Source: Nitrospira sp. (GTDB lineage: Bacteria > Nitrospirota > Nitrospiria > Nitrospirales > Nitrospiraceae). Taken from it: a stretch of 54,664 bases of DNA. Below the pieces are notes generated by a model. That model did not search any database. It had not been told where the DNA came from and was given only the letters and a program-made list of their open reading frames with translations. A program made the translations under genes and the position numbers. The first letter of the stretch is position 1. Every line of letters starts with the position of its first letter. Of this stretch, positions 16,794 through 26,096 are shown one piece after another. The stretch is from the NCBI GenBank assembly GCA_019636835.1, contig JAHBWU010000018.1, positions 1 to 54,664 of the forward strand, given 5' to 3'.

Positions 16794-18268
16794 GGCAGGT
16801 AAAAGGGCACAGATCAGAGTGGAGGAGCCTGCATCATATGGGAAGGGCGTTCGGCATGGTGGTGATGTTGCTGGTATCCGTTGTGGTCGCCTATTCAGCC
16901 GATCCGACAGTCAGCGATCCCAGAACCATGACGTTTAAGCCGGTGGAATTCTCACCACCGGATCCCGAACGGATCGTCCTCGACAATGGCATGGTCGTCT
17001 ATCTGTTGGAAGACCATGAATTGCCCCTGGTCACGATCACGGCAACCATGCGAACGGGCAGTTGGCTCGATCCGACCGACAAGATCGGACTGGCTGCTAT
17101 GACCGGAGCGGTGATGCGGACCGGTGGTGGCGGCGGTCTTTCCGCGGAGCAGGTTGATGCCGAACTGGAACAATTCGCAGCCGATGTGAGTATCGGGATC
17201 GGGCGACAATCAGGATCGGCGTCTCTCGATGTCCTGAGTAAGGACGTGAATCGGGGGCTGGAGATCTTCGCCGGTCTCATTCGGACCCCGGCGTTTGATC
17301 CAGCCCGTGTCGAATTGACCAGGTTGCAGGCCATCGAGGCGATCCGCCGCCGTCAGGATAATCCGGGCTCCATCGTCGGCAGAGAATTTGCCAAGATGCT
17401 CTATGGGGCTGATCATCCGAGCGCGCGAGAAAGCTCTCTGGATTCGGTGAAACGTATCACGAGGGATGATCTCGTCACGTTCCATCGCAACACGATTCAC
17501 CCGAACGGCTTGATCCTCGGTGTGACCGGTGATTTCAAAAGAGATGAGATGATCGCCTCTCTCCGTAAGGTGTTCGGAGATTGGAAAAAGGGAACAGTGC
17601 CCGAGCTGAGCATTTCCGATGTGCCGGCGGCGGAGTTGTCCCGACCTGTTGTTAGGTTCGTCGGCAAAGACACCTCGCAGACCCATCTTCGTGTGGGACA
17701 TCTCTCGATCAAGGAAAACGATCCCGATTATGTCGCGTTGGCTATCGCGAACGATATTTTGGGCGGAAGTTCGTTTCGCAGTCGCCTATTCAACGACGTG
17801 CGGACGAAGCGAGGGCTGGCCTATTCTGTCGGCAGCCGCCTCAATACAGGCATGCACGATCAAGGTGTCTGGTTGATGCGGGCGGAAACCAAGTTGGTTT
17901 CCACCCAGGAAGTGATCGAGCGATTTGTGGCGAATATCGAGCGAATGCGCGCTGAGCCGGTGACCGATGCCGAGCTGGCGGAGGCCAAAGAAGCGTACGT
18001 CAATTCGTTCGTGTTTTCCTTCTCCAGCCCTTCGGCGATCGTCAGCCGATTGGTCGAGTTAGAGTACGATGGATTACCGAAGGACTTTCTCCAACAGCTG
18101 CGCGCCAAGGTCGTGCGACTGACCAAGGAAGACGTCTTGGCGGCGGCCAAGAAACATCTGCACCCGGATCGTTTGAAGATCGTCGCCGTCGGGTCAGGGG
18201 AGGCTCTGCCGAAGGCACTTGCGACGTTTGGAGATGTGAAAGAAATCAAGCTGAGTCCGGAAGGGTGA
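16790..18268 (+). CDS. M16 peptidase homologue, inactive partner subunit
   Basis: Same fold as the upstream gene, but the HxxEH motif is replaced (GLAAMTGAVMRTG), so it cannot bind zinc. The C-terminal domain keeps the R/Y substrate-binding segment of M16 partners (RTKRGLAYSVGS). A signal peptide is near residues 20-36; the ATG of MGRAFG may be the true start rather than the overlapping ATG at 16790. It presumably pairs with the active subunit, as in mitochondrial processing peptidase and bacterial two-gene M16 systems. 492 residues. Confidence 0.9.
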   Translation: MRQVKGHRSEWRSLHHMGRAFGMVVMLLVSVVVAYSADPTVSDPRTMTFKPVEFSPPDPERIVLDNGMVVYLLEDHELPLVTITATMRTGSWLDPTDKIGLAAMTGAVMRTGGGGGLSAEQVDAELEQFAADVSIGIGRQSGSASLDVLSKDVNRGLEIFAGLIRTPAFDPARVELTRLQAIEAIRRRQDNPGSIVGREFAKMLYGADHPSARESSLDSVKRITRDDLVTFHRNTIHPNGLILGVTGDFKRDEMIASLRKVFGDWKKGTVPELSISDVPAAELSRPVVRFVGKDTSQTHLRVGHLSIKENDPDYVALAIANDILGGSSFRSRLFNDVRTKRGLAYSVGSRLNTGMHDQGVWLMRAETKLVSTQEVIERFVANIERMRAEPVTDAELAEAKEAYVNSFVFSFSSPSAIVSRLVELEYDGLPKDFLQQLRAKVVRLTKEDVLAAAKKHLHPDRLKIVAVGSGEALPKALATFGDVKEIKLSPEG

Positions 18269-18507
18269 AGAGGTGGGGCGGCTGGCGAAGCGCGGCCAGC
18301 TCCGGCGTCGCCATGACGCGATGGGGTCACATGACGACCGAGACGATTTTTGTTTGACCGCGCACTCCTCTCAAGCCGCGACGCAACGTCGTCGTGCGCT
18401 TTTGATCGCAGCTACTGGACCGTCGCGACGCTATGGCGAACGCCTCCGTGCCCATCGCTTCCAGCTGAGGGAGGAAAGTTGGTGGATGCAACAAATGGAG
18501 CAGAGGT

Positions 18508-18969
18508 ATGTCTACAGACTCTGAAACAGTATTCGGCAGGTTTGTCGAAATGATTGAGAAGCGCTTCGATGTTTCTCGTGATGGGTCGACTAAGGTTCTT
18601 CATTTGCATCGGCGAACAACTGAGCGCGAGTCGGCATCCTTGCTCAGAAAACTGGGAATTGGCGAAGGTGACTTTGGGCTCTACGCTCCTGAAAGTTCTG
18701 TTGGGTGGTGGGGAGTGAGGAAGACGATTTTGGAAAAGTTGAAACGTATCTATGGAGACAAGTGGGTTCTAATTCTTTTGGACAATCACCCGGAATCTGG
18801 CTATTTCTACACACCGGAAGATGTGCGGAATTCCGCGCCCTCCTGGTCTTCTGATGTTACTGGGGAAAACTTGAAGATTGTGCAACCCACACTTGGGCAT
18901 CACAAGTCATTTTACAATGCTGCTACATTCTGGGCGCTACTTGAAGAAGCTGGCGGTACTTGGAAATGA
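18508..18969 (+). CDS. Hypothetical protein, 153 residues
   Basis: Starts at an ATG with GGAGCAGAGG upstream. Soluble, mixed alpha/beta; no signal peptide or membrane segment. Conserved-looking segments are WVLILLDNHPESGYFYTPEDV and a C-terminal HHKSFYNAATFWALLEE. I do not recognise the family. The 239 bases before it hold no feature I can name. Confidence 0.65.
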   Translation: MSTDSETVFGRFVEMIEKRFDVSRDGSTKVLHLHRRTTERESASLLRKLGIGEGDFGLYAPESSVGWWGVRKTILEKLKRIYGDKWVLILLDNHPESGYFYTPEDVRNSAPSWSSDVTGENLKIVQPTLGHHKSFYNAATFWALLEEAGGTWK

Positions 18970-18993
18970 AAGTGTGTGCTGACGCACTTCTCT

Positions 18994-19368
18994 TCACACC
19001 GCGATTTCGAACTGAATCCGCTCGTAGGGAACGGTCGGAGTAACGGAGTCCCTCAGATGCGCGCCCGGTTCCAGTTGCACCAGGCCGAGGTCGGCGAGGA
19101 GTTTCAGATCAGCATGCACGTTCTTAAAATCCCTGCCGATCAGTTTGGCCAGCGCGGCAATAGAACGAGGATGACGAGTGCGGATGCAATGCAAAAGGGT
19201 CAAGCGCGACGGCGTCAACACTTGTCGCATCGCTTCTACGCTGATGAAATAAAGCCCCCTTCGTTTGGGAATGGTCTTGCCGGACTGGACCGCTTTCAGC
19301 GTGGCACCGAACTCTTGCAGGCCTTCTTCTAATGAGCGCACTCCCACTTTCAGTCGTTTGACTTTCAT
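18994..19368 (-). CDS. Winged-helix DNA-binding protein, antitoxin-type regulator
   Basis: 124 residues with a MarR/HTH_24-like winged helix in the second half (LTLLHCIRTRHPRSIAALAKLIGR, split here as helix 1 to 2, then DFKNVHADLKLLADLGLVQL as recognition helix). The N-terminus (SLEEGLQEFGATLKAVQSG) is typical of a family of predicted antitoxin-like regulators often next to a small toxin. I find no intact toxin gene beside it, so it may be an orphan. It is convergent with the 18508 gene. Confidence 0.72.
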   Translation of the reverse strand: MKVKRLKVGVRSLEEGLQEFGATLKAVQSGKTIPKRRGLYFISVEAMRQVLTPSRLTLLHCIRTRHPRSIAALAKLIGRDFKNVHADLKLLADLGLVQLEPGAHLRDSVTPTVPYERIQFEIAV

Positions 19369-19610
19369 TGTCCCGACTCCTTCTTCACTGCCGCGACATC
19401 GCGACGGAAATCATCGTATCACCACTTCATAACCTTGATCACCAGCCGGATGGCGCGGTACTGTGAGGCATGTGAGCACCGGGGGTGGGTTGCGCTGAAG
19501 TGACAAACTCATGGTACTCTTTATCGGGTTGGTTGACAGTTGGTGAATTCCGAAGGGCTTGGTAGCTTCGGTAAACCTAATTTTGGCCGCTCATCGGATA
19601 AGGCTCGCGT

Positions 19611-20453
19611 ATGCCGCTCGAAGATGATTTTTGCGACATTCTGAAAAAAGCGCGCACCGGACAGGGCCTCTCGGTCGGCGATGTTGCGAGGATGACAGGG
19701 TTGCCAGGCGGCGATATTACGGCGCTGGAACGTGGCGATCAGCCGCGCGATCGTGCGGAAGTGCGCGCGCTGGCAAAGGCCTTGAGCCTGCGAGCTGAGC
19801 CTCTCGAGCAAATCGCCATCGATAAGTGGGAGCCGGTTGACCAACGCATGCCGATGTGGGTGGAGATGATTCATGGGTCTATTAACGGATATGGCGTACA
19901 GGGGTACATTGTCCATGATGAGGGCGAGGCGCTGTTGGTCGATACCGCTTACAACGCCCCTGCCATGCTTGATGTGCTTCGACGACACCGGCTGTGTCTG
20001 ATCGGCATTTGTCTCACGCATGGTCATGCGGACCATGCGGATGGGATCGAGCAGATTTTAGGCCATCGCGAGGTCCCGGTGTACCTTGGACCTGAAGATA
20101 TGAGCCTATTGAGTTGGCGGCCACGGACGGATTTGCTCGTTGTACCGACCGATGGATTGTCCATCAGCGTCGGACGCCGTACGGTTCACTGTTTGACGAC
20201 GCCGGGCCACACTCCGGGCGGCATCTGTTATCGATTGGACGACGCACAGCTTCCGGTCTGTTTCGTCGGAGATACCCTCTTTGCCGGATCGATTGGTCGG
20301 TCCAATCCCAAGGAGCTGTATTCGACCCATATCAATTCGATTCGCGACCGCCTGCTCACTCTCTCTCCCGACTATCGCCTCCTGCCCGGGCATGGACCGG
20401 CCACAACCGTTGAGGAAGAACTCGACCACAATCCGTTTGCGACGATTCAGTAG
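19611..20453 (+). CDS. XRE helix-turn-helix fused to metallo-beta-lactamase-fold hydrolase
   Basis: 280 residues. Residues 5-65 form a Cro/CI-type helix-turn-helix (QGLSVGDVARMTGLPGGDITALERG, in two parts around the turn). Residues about 85-275 are a metallo-beta-lactamase fold with the metal ligands HGHADH, TPGHTPGG, GDTLF and the final LPGHGPAT, plus a trailing HNPF as in glyoxalase II-like enzymes. All metal ligands are intact. The fusion suggests an enzyme whose substrate or DNA binding regulates transcription, or a regulator recruited to a thioester hydrolase. It is 11 bp upstream of a site-2 protease gene, probably in one operon. Confidence 0.88.
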   Translation: MPLEDDFCDILKKARTGQGLSVGDVARMTGLPGGDITALERGDQPRDRAEVRALAKALSLRAEPLEQIAIDKWEPVDQRMPMWVEMIHGSINGYGVQGYIVHDEGEALLVDTAYNAPAMLDVLRRHRLCLIGICLTHGHADHADGIEQILGHREVPVYLGPEDMSLLSWRPRTDLLVVPTDGLSISVGRRTVHCLTTPGHTPGGICYRLDDAQLPVCFVGDTLFAGSIGRSNPKELYSTHINSIRDRLLTLSPDYRLLPGHGPATTVEEELDHNPFATIQ

Positions 20454-20464
20454 ACAGGGATGAC

Positions 20465-21454
20465 ATGGATGGATTGGGACGGCACGGACATAGAGATCTT
20501 GAGAACGCGCATGCTCTTGATACCAGAAAAGAGCCGGCTCCAGAGAGTATCGACGCGACGAAGACCGATGATACCGATGATGGGGTAGAGCCGTCTTTTT
20601 TTTCCACGTGGACCTTGCCTATCGTCCTCTTTTTCCTGACGGTGTTTACGACGCTGTGGGCGGGGGCGTACCAAGTCTACAACGGTCCGGTGCGCGGCCC
20701 TTTAAATTTTCTCCTGACCTCTCCTGAGACGCTCTGGCGAGGAATCCCGTTTGCCGGTGCGCTGCTCTTTATCCTCACGACGCATGAGTTGGGGCATTAT
20801 CTCTTGTCCAAGATCCATCGGGTGCCTGCTTCCTTGCCTCTGTTTATCCCTGGGCCGCCTCATTTCATCGGGACATTCGGCGCCATCATTCGCATGCGCG
20901 GTCCGATTCTGAGTCGTCGAGCCTTGTTCGACATCGGGGTCGCCGGACCCTTGGCAGGTTTCGTGGTCGCCGTTATTACGCTGATCGTGGGCCTCAATCT
21001 CTCTACGGTCGTGGATCGAACGGCTACCTATGGCTTACATCTGGGCGAGCCCTTGCTGCTGCAATTCATGTCGTGGATGGTGATCGGTCCGTTACCGCCG
21101 GAGGCTGACGTGGTGCTGCACCCGATCGGCTTTGCCGCCTGGTTCGGGCTCTTCGTGACCTCGCTCAATCTTCTTCCTATCGGCCAACTCGACGGCGGCC
21201 ATGTCGCCTATGCCTTGTGGGGCCGGCGACAACGGACGATGGCGCTCGCCTTTCTGCCGATTTTATTGATCCTAGGATTCCTCGGTTGGTCGGGCTGGTT
21301 TTTATGGGCGTTCATGGCGGGATTATGGGGGGTCGGTCATCCTCCTGTTATGGATCCTCATGTTCCGTTGGGTCGTAATCGGACGATTGTCGGATGGATT
21401 GCGTTTGCCGTATTTGTCGTCACGTTTGCGCCAGTGCCGTTTTCCTTCCACTAA
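20465..21454 (+). CDS. Site-2 protease family (M50) membrane metalloprotease
   Basis: Intramembrane zinc protease. After a hydrophilic N-terminus of about 50 residues comes a membrane segment, then the HExxH motif in TTHELGHYLLS (about residue 110), GPP and GVAGPLAGF in the core, and the third ligand in NLLPIGQLDGGHVAY (about residue 240). Several further hydrophobic helices follow. All catalytic residues are intact. It follows the XRE-MBL gene closely. Substrate is unknown; S2P enzymes often release membrane-bound regulators or clear signal peptides. Confidence 0.9.
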   Translation: MDGLGRHGHRDLENAHALDTRKEPAPESIDATKTDDTDDGVEPSFFSTWTLPIVLFFLTVFTTLWAGAYQVYNGPVRGPLNFLLTSPETLWRGIPFAGALLFILTTHELGHYLLSKIHRVPASLPLFIPGPPHFIGTFGAIIRMRGPILSRRALFDIGVAGPLAGFVVAVITLIVGLNLSTVVDRTATYGLHLGEPLLLQFMSWMVIGPLPPEADVVLHPIGFAAWFGLFVTSLNLLPIGQLDGGHVAYALWGRRQRTMALAFLPILLILGFLGWSGWFLWAFMAGLWGVGHPPVMDPHVPLGRNRTIVGWIAFAVFVVTFAPVPFSFH

Positions 21455-21713
21455 GAGTGTTCCCTTTGTCTCTCCGTTAGTCTGCGCCGTTCTTCCGATT
21501 TGCTTGTCGGATTCTGCGTCCGATCCTACAGTGTAGTGATGCTCACGGCCGGTCCCCCCACGACTACTGAGCTGTCAGGCTTAACGGCACACAGTGACGT
21601 TGAGGGGCAGTCTCGCATCTTGTTCTGTGCATCAGCACGGTCCTTTAATATGTTGGCCGTGCATAGTTCAAGATCAGACCCCAGAATGCACGACCCCCAT
21701 TTGAGTAAGGAAT

Positions 21714-22091
21714 ATGCAGAACAACCAAAGGAAAAAGCGAAGAGTTGAGCGGCATGTGAAATCTCAAATTCAAATTCGAGTTCTCGGCTGCATTCAGCGC
21801 TCTGGTTTTTATAAGATTCCACGCACGACTTCTCTCGGGCTCGCCATAAAGAAGGCGGGTGGGTTCGCGAAAGATCCATATCCTCCTTCGGGCAATATTT
21901 CTATCCGCAGCAAGAGAATCCGAGACGGTGAGTATTATCAGCGCCAGCGAATTAATTATAAAAACAATCTCAACGCTCTTGGAATTCTCCTCCGTGATGG
22001 CGATCTGATCACTATTCAATACGATGTTCGTGGTCCACTTGTCCCAATCCCAACAGGCATCTATATTATAAAGAAGATTCTGAAAAATTAG
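21714..22091 (+). CDS. Small SLBB-domain protein, AT-rich gene
   Basis: 125 residues with an SLBB (soluble ligand-binding beta-grasp) domain: VLGCIQRSGFYKIP, SLGLAIKKAGGFA and ILLRDGDLITI match the VxGxVxxPGxY, LxxAIxxAGGF and LxdGDxIxV pattern of Wza-type export proteins. No signal peptide; the N-terminus is very basic. The gene is visibly richer in A and T than its neighbours, suggesting recent transfer. Start ATG has GTAAGGA upstream. It lacks the poly-export domain, so it may be a fragment or stand-alone adaptor. Confidence 0.68.
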   Translation: MQNNQRKKRRVERHVKSQIQIRVLGCIQRSGFYKIPRTTSLGLAIKKAGGFAKDPYPPSGNISIRSKRIRDGEYYQRQRINYKNNLNALGILLRDGDLITIQYDVRGPLVPIPTGIYIIKKILKN

Positions 22092-22232
22092 GAATTGCGA
22101 GCCAGCTTCTGAACAGACCGCAGGAGTGAGTCCTCCTCTATAACAGAAGACCGTGATGAAGCCGAGAACCATAGAGTTACGGGGTCGGATACTTTTAGCA
22201 GGCCTCAAACCCAGTCCGTAACTCACAGTACT

Positions 22233-22650
22233 TTATGGTTTGACTTTCAGGTGTTGGAGGAATGCTGTGACCGAGACTATCTCAACTGATTGGATTCTGT
22301 GAAGGCTCAGGAGATCGTCGTCTCCACTGACAAGCCAGCGTACTCCCGCCGTTACCGCACAGCTGATGAATTTGGCATCGTCCGGGTCTCGCACAACAGG
22401 AACGCCTGATGGGCGAACTTTGACGGTCTCAATGAAGGGGGAGAAGTTCTTCTCCGATCAGGCTTCGGATCTCAGTGGTTGTGAGCTCAAACTTGGGATA
22501 GGCCAATACTCGAATGTATTCATCAAGTATCGGGGCTGATACAACCGGGCGAAGACGGCTGGATTGCCAAGCCGAGACGAGTTGTGACGGTGGTCCTGAG
22601 AAAAGCAATGCTGAGATGACGACGTTCGTGTCCAGAACGGCGCGGATCAC
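22233..22650 (-). pseudogene. PIN-domain toxin with frameshift
   Basis: VapC-like PIN ribonuclease toxin. The first 70 residues show LDTNVVISALLF (first acidic residue) and ILDEYIRVLAYPKF. The frame then stops at 22429. One frame over, the sequence continues perfectly: IETVKVRPSG, VRDPDDAKFI, WLVSGDDDLLSL, ending at 22233. The shift falls in a run of five C (coding strand, about 22436-22440); one base fewer restores a normal 138-residue PIN protein. Either a real mutation inactivated it, or this is a homopolymer sequencing error. It overlaps the antitoxin gene by 4 bases. Confidence 0.85.
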
Positions 22651-22895
22651 CGGCGACGGCCTCGACGTCCTCTTGCCCAGGTGATGGCGCGATCCATGTC
22701 TGCCGGTTCAATGCCAAGCTCTTTGATTTTCTGCCGTACGGATGCCAGCCGAGATCCTGGTTCTGACATCGTGACGGGCCTGAGGATCAGCACCCCGTCC
22801 TTGGTAGTGACATCGAAGTAATCCGTGTCCGGTATCTCTTGTAGCACTTTCTTGGGCAACGTGAGTTGATTCTTCGAGGTCTTTTGGGCCAGCAT
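22647..22895 (-). CDS. AbrB/MazE-type antitoxin
   Basis: Swapped-hairpin AbrB-type DNA-binding domain at the N-terminus (TSKNQLTLPKKVL, then DYFDVTTKDGVLILRPV). The C-terminal part should wrap the PIN toxin. ATG at 22895 is chosen: it starts just before the domain and has GGTTGGGG upstream; an in-frame GTG or ATG lies 5 codons earlier. It overlaps the PIN toxin by 4 bases, so translation is coupled. Confidence 0.85.
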   Translation of the reverse strand: MLAQKTSKNQLTLPKKVLQEIPDTDYFDVTTKDGVLILRPVTMSEPGSRLASVRQKIKELGIEPADMDRAITWARGRRGRRR

Positions 22896-23206
22896 GCTTA
22901 CCCCAACCAATGAAGTAAGGATATCTTACCCACTGGTATCCTGGCAAGGCGGAGACAAAGAGAGTGGATCCTTTTGTAGAAGCTCCCCGTCACTAGCCTG
23001 TTGTGGCTGTGCTCCTCTTGCGTCGGTGGGGTCGTTCATCGACCGTTCTGTGCGTTACAGCCACTAGTGCGCTCCAGACATTCCGGCCCCTCTCTCATCT
23101 AGTACAGCAGATCATTTGCTATCGAAAATGCATTCTCTCCCGCTGATCGCCGCAGCATTCTTGAGATTTCCTTGTCCGATTCATCCCTCGCTTTTAGAGT
23201 GGGAGC

Positions 23207-23956
23207 ATGATCTCAACTGAGGAATCCACGGCGCACTGTCCGAAGTGTCAGGTTGAATGGGCTGATGGAGCACAGGAATGTGTTCGCTGCGGCATCATCT
23301 TTGCCAAATATCGGCCGGATTTATCCAAAGTGCGCCTCTCATCATCCTTTCCACGCGCGAGATCCAAGTGGCTGATGTCGGCCAGGCAGTGGCTAATAGA
23401 ATCAGACACGACGACAGATTCGATGACGTTCTACGGTCGGGCAGCTGTATTGACTGCGATGATCTGGTGGGGTTGGAAGTTCATCGTGACGCCCCTCGAA
23501 ACGAATTACACCGGCGAATCGTTTCTTCATCTGATCAATCTTCCCTTTCATGAAGCCGGGCATGTGATCTTCATGCCGTTCGGTCGCTTCATGACGATTC
23601 TGGGGGGAAGTCTCGGCCAGATTCTCATGCCGATGATCTGTCTTGGCACATTCATTGTGAAGACGCGCGATCCATTCGGTGCGTCGGTGGCCTTGTGGTG
23701 GACAGCCGAGAGCATGATGGATATCGCTCCCTACATCAACGATGCACGAGCAATGGACCTCCTATTGTTGGGCGGAGTCACAGGAAAGGAGACTGACGGG
23801 CACGACTGGAACAATATCCTGACGATGCTGGATTTATTGGAATGGGACCATCGGTTGGCTCACCTCACGTATGACGTCGGAATTCTGCTCATGCTCGCCT
23901 CCATTGCTTGGGGAGGCATCATCTTGCTGCGTCAGTATCGTCGGCTGTCTCGATAA
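23207..23956 (+). CDS. Membrane protein with zinc ribbon and HExxH motif
   Basis: 249 residues. The N-terminus has a zinc ribbon (CPKC...CVRCG, residues 11-31). Several membrane helices follow, and a FHEAGHVIF motif (about residue 114) lies next to a hydrophobic segment, as in M50-type metalloproteases. The usual C-terminal LDGG ligand motif is replaced by something I cannot identify (TGKETDGHDWNN has a candidate Asp/His). It may be a divergent M50-like membrane protease or a non-catalytic relative. It has its own upstream region of 297 bp in which I see nothing notable. Confidence 0.75.
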   Translation: MISTEESTAHCPKCQVEWADGAQECVRCGIIFAKYRPDLSKVRLSSSFPRARSKWLMSARQWLIESDTTTDSMTFYGRAAVLTAMIWWGWKFIVTPLETNYTGESFLHLINLPFHEAGHVIFMPFGRFMTILGGSLGQILMPMICLGTFIVKTRDPFGASVALWWTAESMMDIAPYINDARAMDLLLLGGVTGKETDGHDWNNILTMLDLLEWDHRLAHLTYDVGILLMLASIAWGGIILLRQYRRLSR

Positions 23957-24070
23957 CGATCCCTTCTTGCGCCGCTATGTCAACTTTCCTACGATGTCCC
24001 ACCGGCAAAGAACTTCACGTATGCGGAAGTACAACACATTCTCGTGAGGTAGTCGGAGGGTTCGCTCATC

Positions 24071-25261
24071 GTGTCTCGTGTTAGTCTTCAATCGTGGTGC
24101 GGTTTCTTTGTGGCGTCGATCTTTGCCTCATCCGCTTTCGGTCAAGACCCCAGTATTCAGCCATATGCCACTACCGTTTCTCCAGAGCCAGTGACAGCTA
24201 CGCGTGATTGGCACTACGGAGCGTATGTGGATGTTGGGTACATCGGCAATTTCAATTTTCCCGACAACCATCTCTGGCGTAGTCGCACCACAGCGTTCTC
24301 CCACAACGAGCTTGCACCCAATATGGGGCTGGCGTATGTGCGAAAGGATGTAACTGTGTCCTCACGCTGGGGTATGGAGCTTGGCTTCCAAGGCGGCCGA
24401 GATTCAGAAGAGTTCGCGTTTTTGGTGGGTGAAAGACGAGTCGAGGGAGCGGATGTGCTGAGGCACGTTCATCGTGCGAACGTGTCATATCTGGCTCCGA
24501 TCGGGAAAGGACTGACGTTCACGGCAGGTCTATTCAACAGTTTGATAGGGTATGACTCACTCTATGCGAGAGACAACGCTAGCTATACTCGATCATGGAT
24601 TGCGGACAATACGCCTTACATGATGTTTGGCGTGAACGCGCAATATCCTGTGAGCGACGATCTCACAGTTACCGCCTTTATCGTAAATGGTTATTATCAC
24701 CTGGCGCATCCGAACGATCTCCCGAGCTACGGAGGAAGATGGGCCTGGAAAGCTACGTCCAGGTTAACATTGATACAGGCCCTCTACGGGGGGCCGGATC
24801 AGACGGATACATCCCTGGAATTCTGGCGTGTGTATGGGAATCACATTCTGGAGTGGAAAGGTGACGATGTGACGGTAGCAGCGTCCTTCGATATCGGAAC
24901 CGAAAGCATCGCTGGTCAGCCTGGCAGTCCACGTACCTTTGTCATGGGAGGCAATATGGTCGTGAGATGGCATGTCTGCGGTCCTTGGTCTGTGGCGTTG
25001 CGACCTGAATTCTACTGGGATCGGAATGGTCGGTGGACAGGAGCCGAGCAATTCGTGAAAGCCATCACGTCCACCGTCGAGTACAAATTTCCGTACAAAT
25101 GGATGAACACTGTAGCGCGGGTAGAACACCGTTACGATGACTCAACCGGAGTGGGAGGCGGGTTTTTCAAGAACGGCGAGATCCGTCCCGGTGAAATCGG
25201 TCTTACACCGGGGCAGCATCTGCTGTTGTTGGGAGTTCTCTTGAGTCTCGACTCACCGTGA
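24071..25261 (+). CDS. BBP2-type outer-membrane beta-barrel porin
   Basis: 396 residues with a GTG start and a signal peptide (WCGFFVASIFASSAFGQ). The mature part alternates hydrophobic and polar residues and has repeated aromatic-ended strands (YGAYVDVGYIGNFNF, MMFGVNAQYPV, TVAASFDIGTE, VALRPEFYWD). This matches the putative beta-barrel porin-2 (OmpL-like) family. Expected in the outer membrane; the transported substrate is unknown. It converges with the next gene and overlaps its end by 9 bases. Confidence 0.78.
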   Translation: MSRVSLQSWCGFFVASIFASSAFGQDPSIQPYATTVSPEPVTATRDWHYGAYVDVGYIGNFNFPDNHLWRSRTTAFSHNELAPNMGLAYVRKDVTVSSRWGMELGFQGGRDSEEFAFLVGERRVEGADVLRHVHRANVSYLAPIGKGLTFTAGLFNSLIGYDSLYARDNASYTRSWIADNTPYMMFGVNAQYPVSDDLTVTAFIVNGYYHLAHPNDLPSYGGRWAWKATSRLTLIQALYGGPDQTDTSLEFWRVYGNHILEWKGDDVTVAASFDIGTESIAGQPGSPRTFVMGGNMVVRWHVCGPWSVALRPEFYWDRNGRWTGAEQFVKAITSTVEYKFPYKWMNTVARVEHRYDDSTGVGGGFFKNGEIRPGEIGLTPGQHLLLLGVLLSLDSP

Positions 25262-25978
25262 GGGTTTCGTGCGGGACAGCTCTACTGCCAAGAGCCGTAG
25301 TTGGTCAACTAGACGTATGCCCAATGCTTGGATCGCCCGCTCCTTCGCCTCTTGCAGGGTTGTGCTATCTTCAACTAAAACTGCCGACCCAACCACCTTC
25401 GATGCTCCTTCGACTGTCTGGATGGGAGCGTGCCATTCGGAGCGCACAGCCCACAAGCTGCCGGTGATCATGACCAGCGCATTGCTTTCGGTACCGGAGG
25501 CGAGGTACGCGCCGATTAAGGTCGGATACAACAAGGCATAGCGGTTGTTGTATCGATCTACGGCGGCTGCCCCGTCTACGATCAAGACTAGATCGGCCCC
25601 ATACCGCGCGCCGGCCTGTCTAATCCCACGAATATTCTCACCTCGCACCGTGGCGTCCATCAACACGAAAGCGTCCACTAGTATTTGTTCATTCTGCAAC
25701 GGTGCCAGCTGACGGAGAAGCTGTTCCCTATCTATGGTCAGCCACTCCACTTTCCGGATGGACTGCCCATTCGGAAAATCGCGATTCACAAAAAAGACAC
25801 CGAGTCGAAGGGGTGTGGAAAGGTGAGCGCCCTGGCTCGCGAGGAGCTGATTCTCTGGGATTGGGATAGGGTCTACAAGAAGGGCTTCTCCCATCGCAAC
25901 CCGATCGAACCCTTGACTGTTCGCACAGCCGCTTACCAACAGGAATATCAGCGACCAGACGGTCTTGGACTCTTGCAT
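25253..25978 (-). CDS. Lipoprotein of unknown function
   Basis: Start ATG at 25978 gives a short lipoprotein signal: MQESKTVWSLIFLL then the lipobox LVSGC with lipidated Cys19. The mature protein (about 220 residues) has a Rossmann-like alternation: LRLGVFFVNRDFP, ILVDAFVLMDATVRGE, ADLVLIVDGAAAVD, NALVMITGSLWAV. It resembles lipoproteins that I have seen described as rhombosortase-neighbour types, but I cannot confirm this. It lies 118 bp after the exported gene starting at 26564 and may share its transcript. Confidence 0.7.
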   Translation of the reverse strand: MQESKTVWSLIFLLVSGCANSQGFDRVAMGEALLVDPIPIPENQLLASQGAHLSTPLRLGVFFVNRDFPNGQSIRKVEWLTIDREQLLRQLAPLQNEQILVDAFVLMDATVRGENIRGIRQAGARYGADLVLIVDGAAAVDRYNNRYALLYPTLIGAYLASGTESNALVMITGSLWAVRSEWHAPIQTVEGASKVVGSAVLVEDSTTLQEAKERAIQALGIRLVDQLRLLAVELSRTKPSR

Positions 25979-26096
25979 CAGAGGTTTCTCGTGCCTTTTG
26001 CCACAGGGAAGGTGGATCTCGCTATTGTGATACCACCAAAATCTTCGCCAAACTTTCAAAGCGTAGATTTCAAATTTGCTGCGTCTAAGTGCGACC

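Noticed and set aside
19369..19610. Toxin partner for the winged-helix regulator
   Set aside because: Short frames in the gap do not show a recognisable toxin motif.
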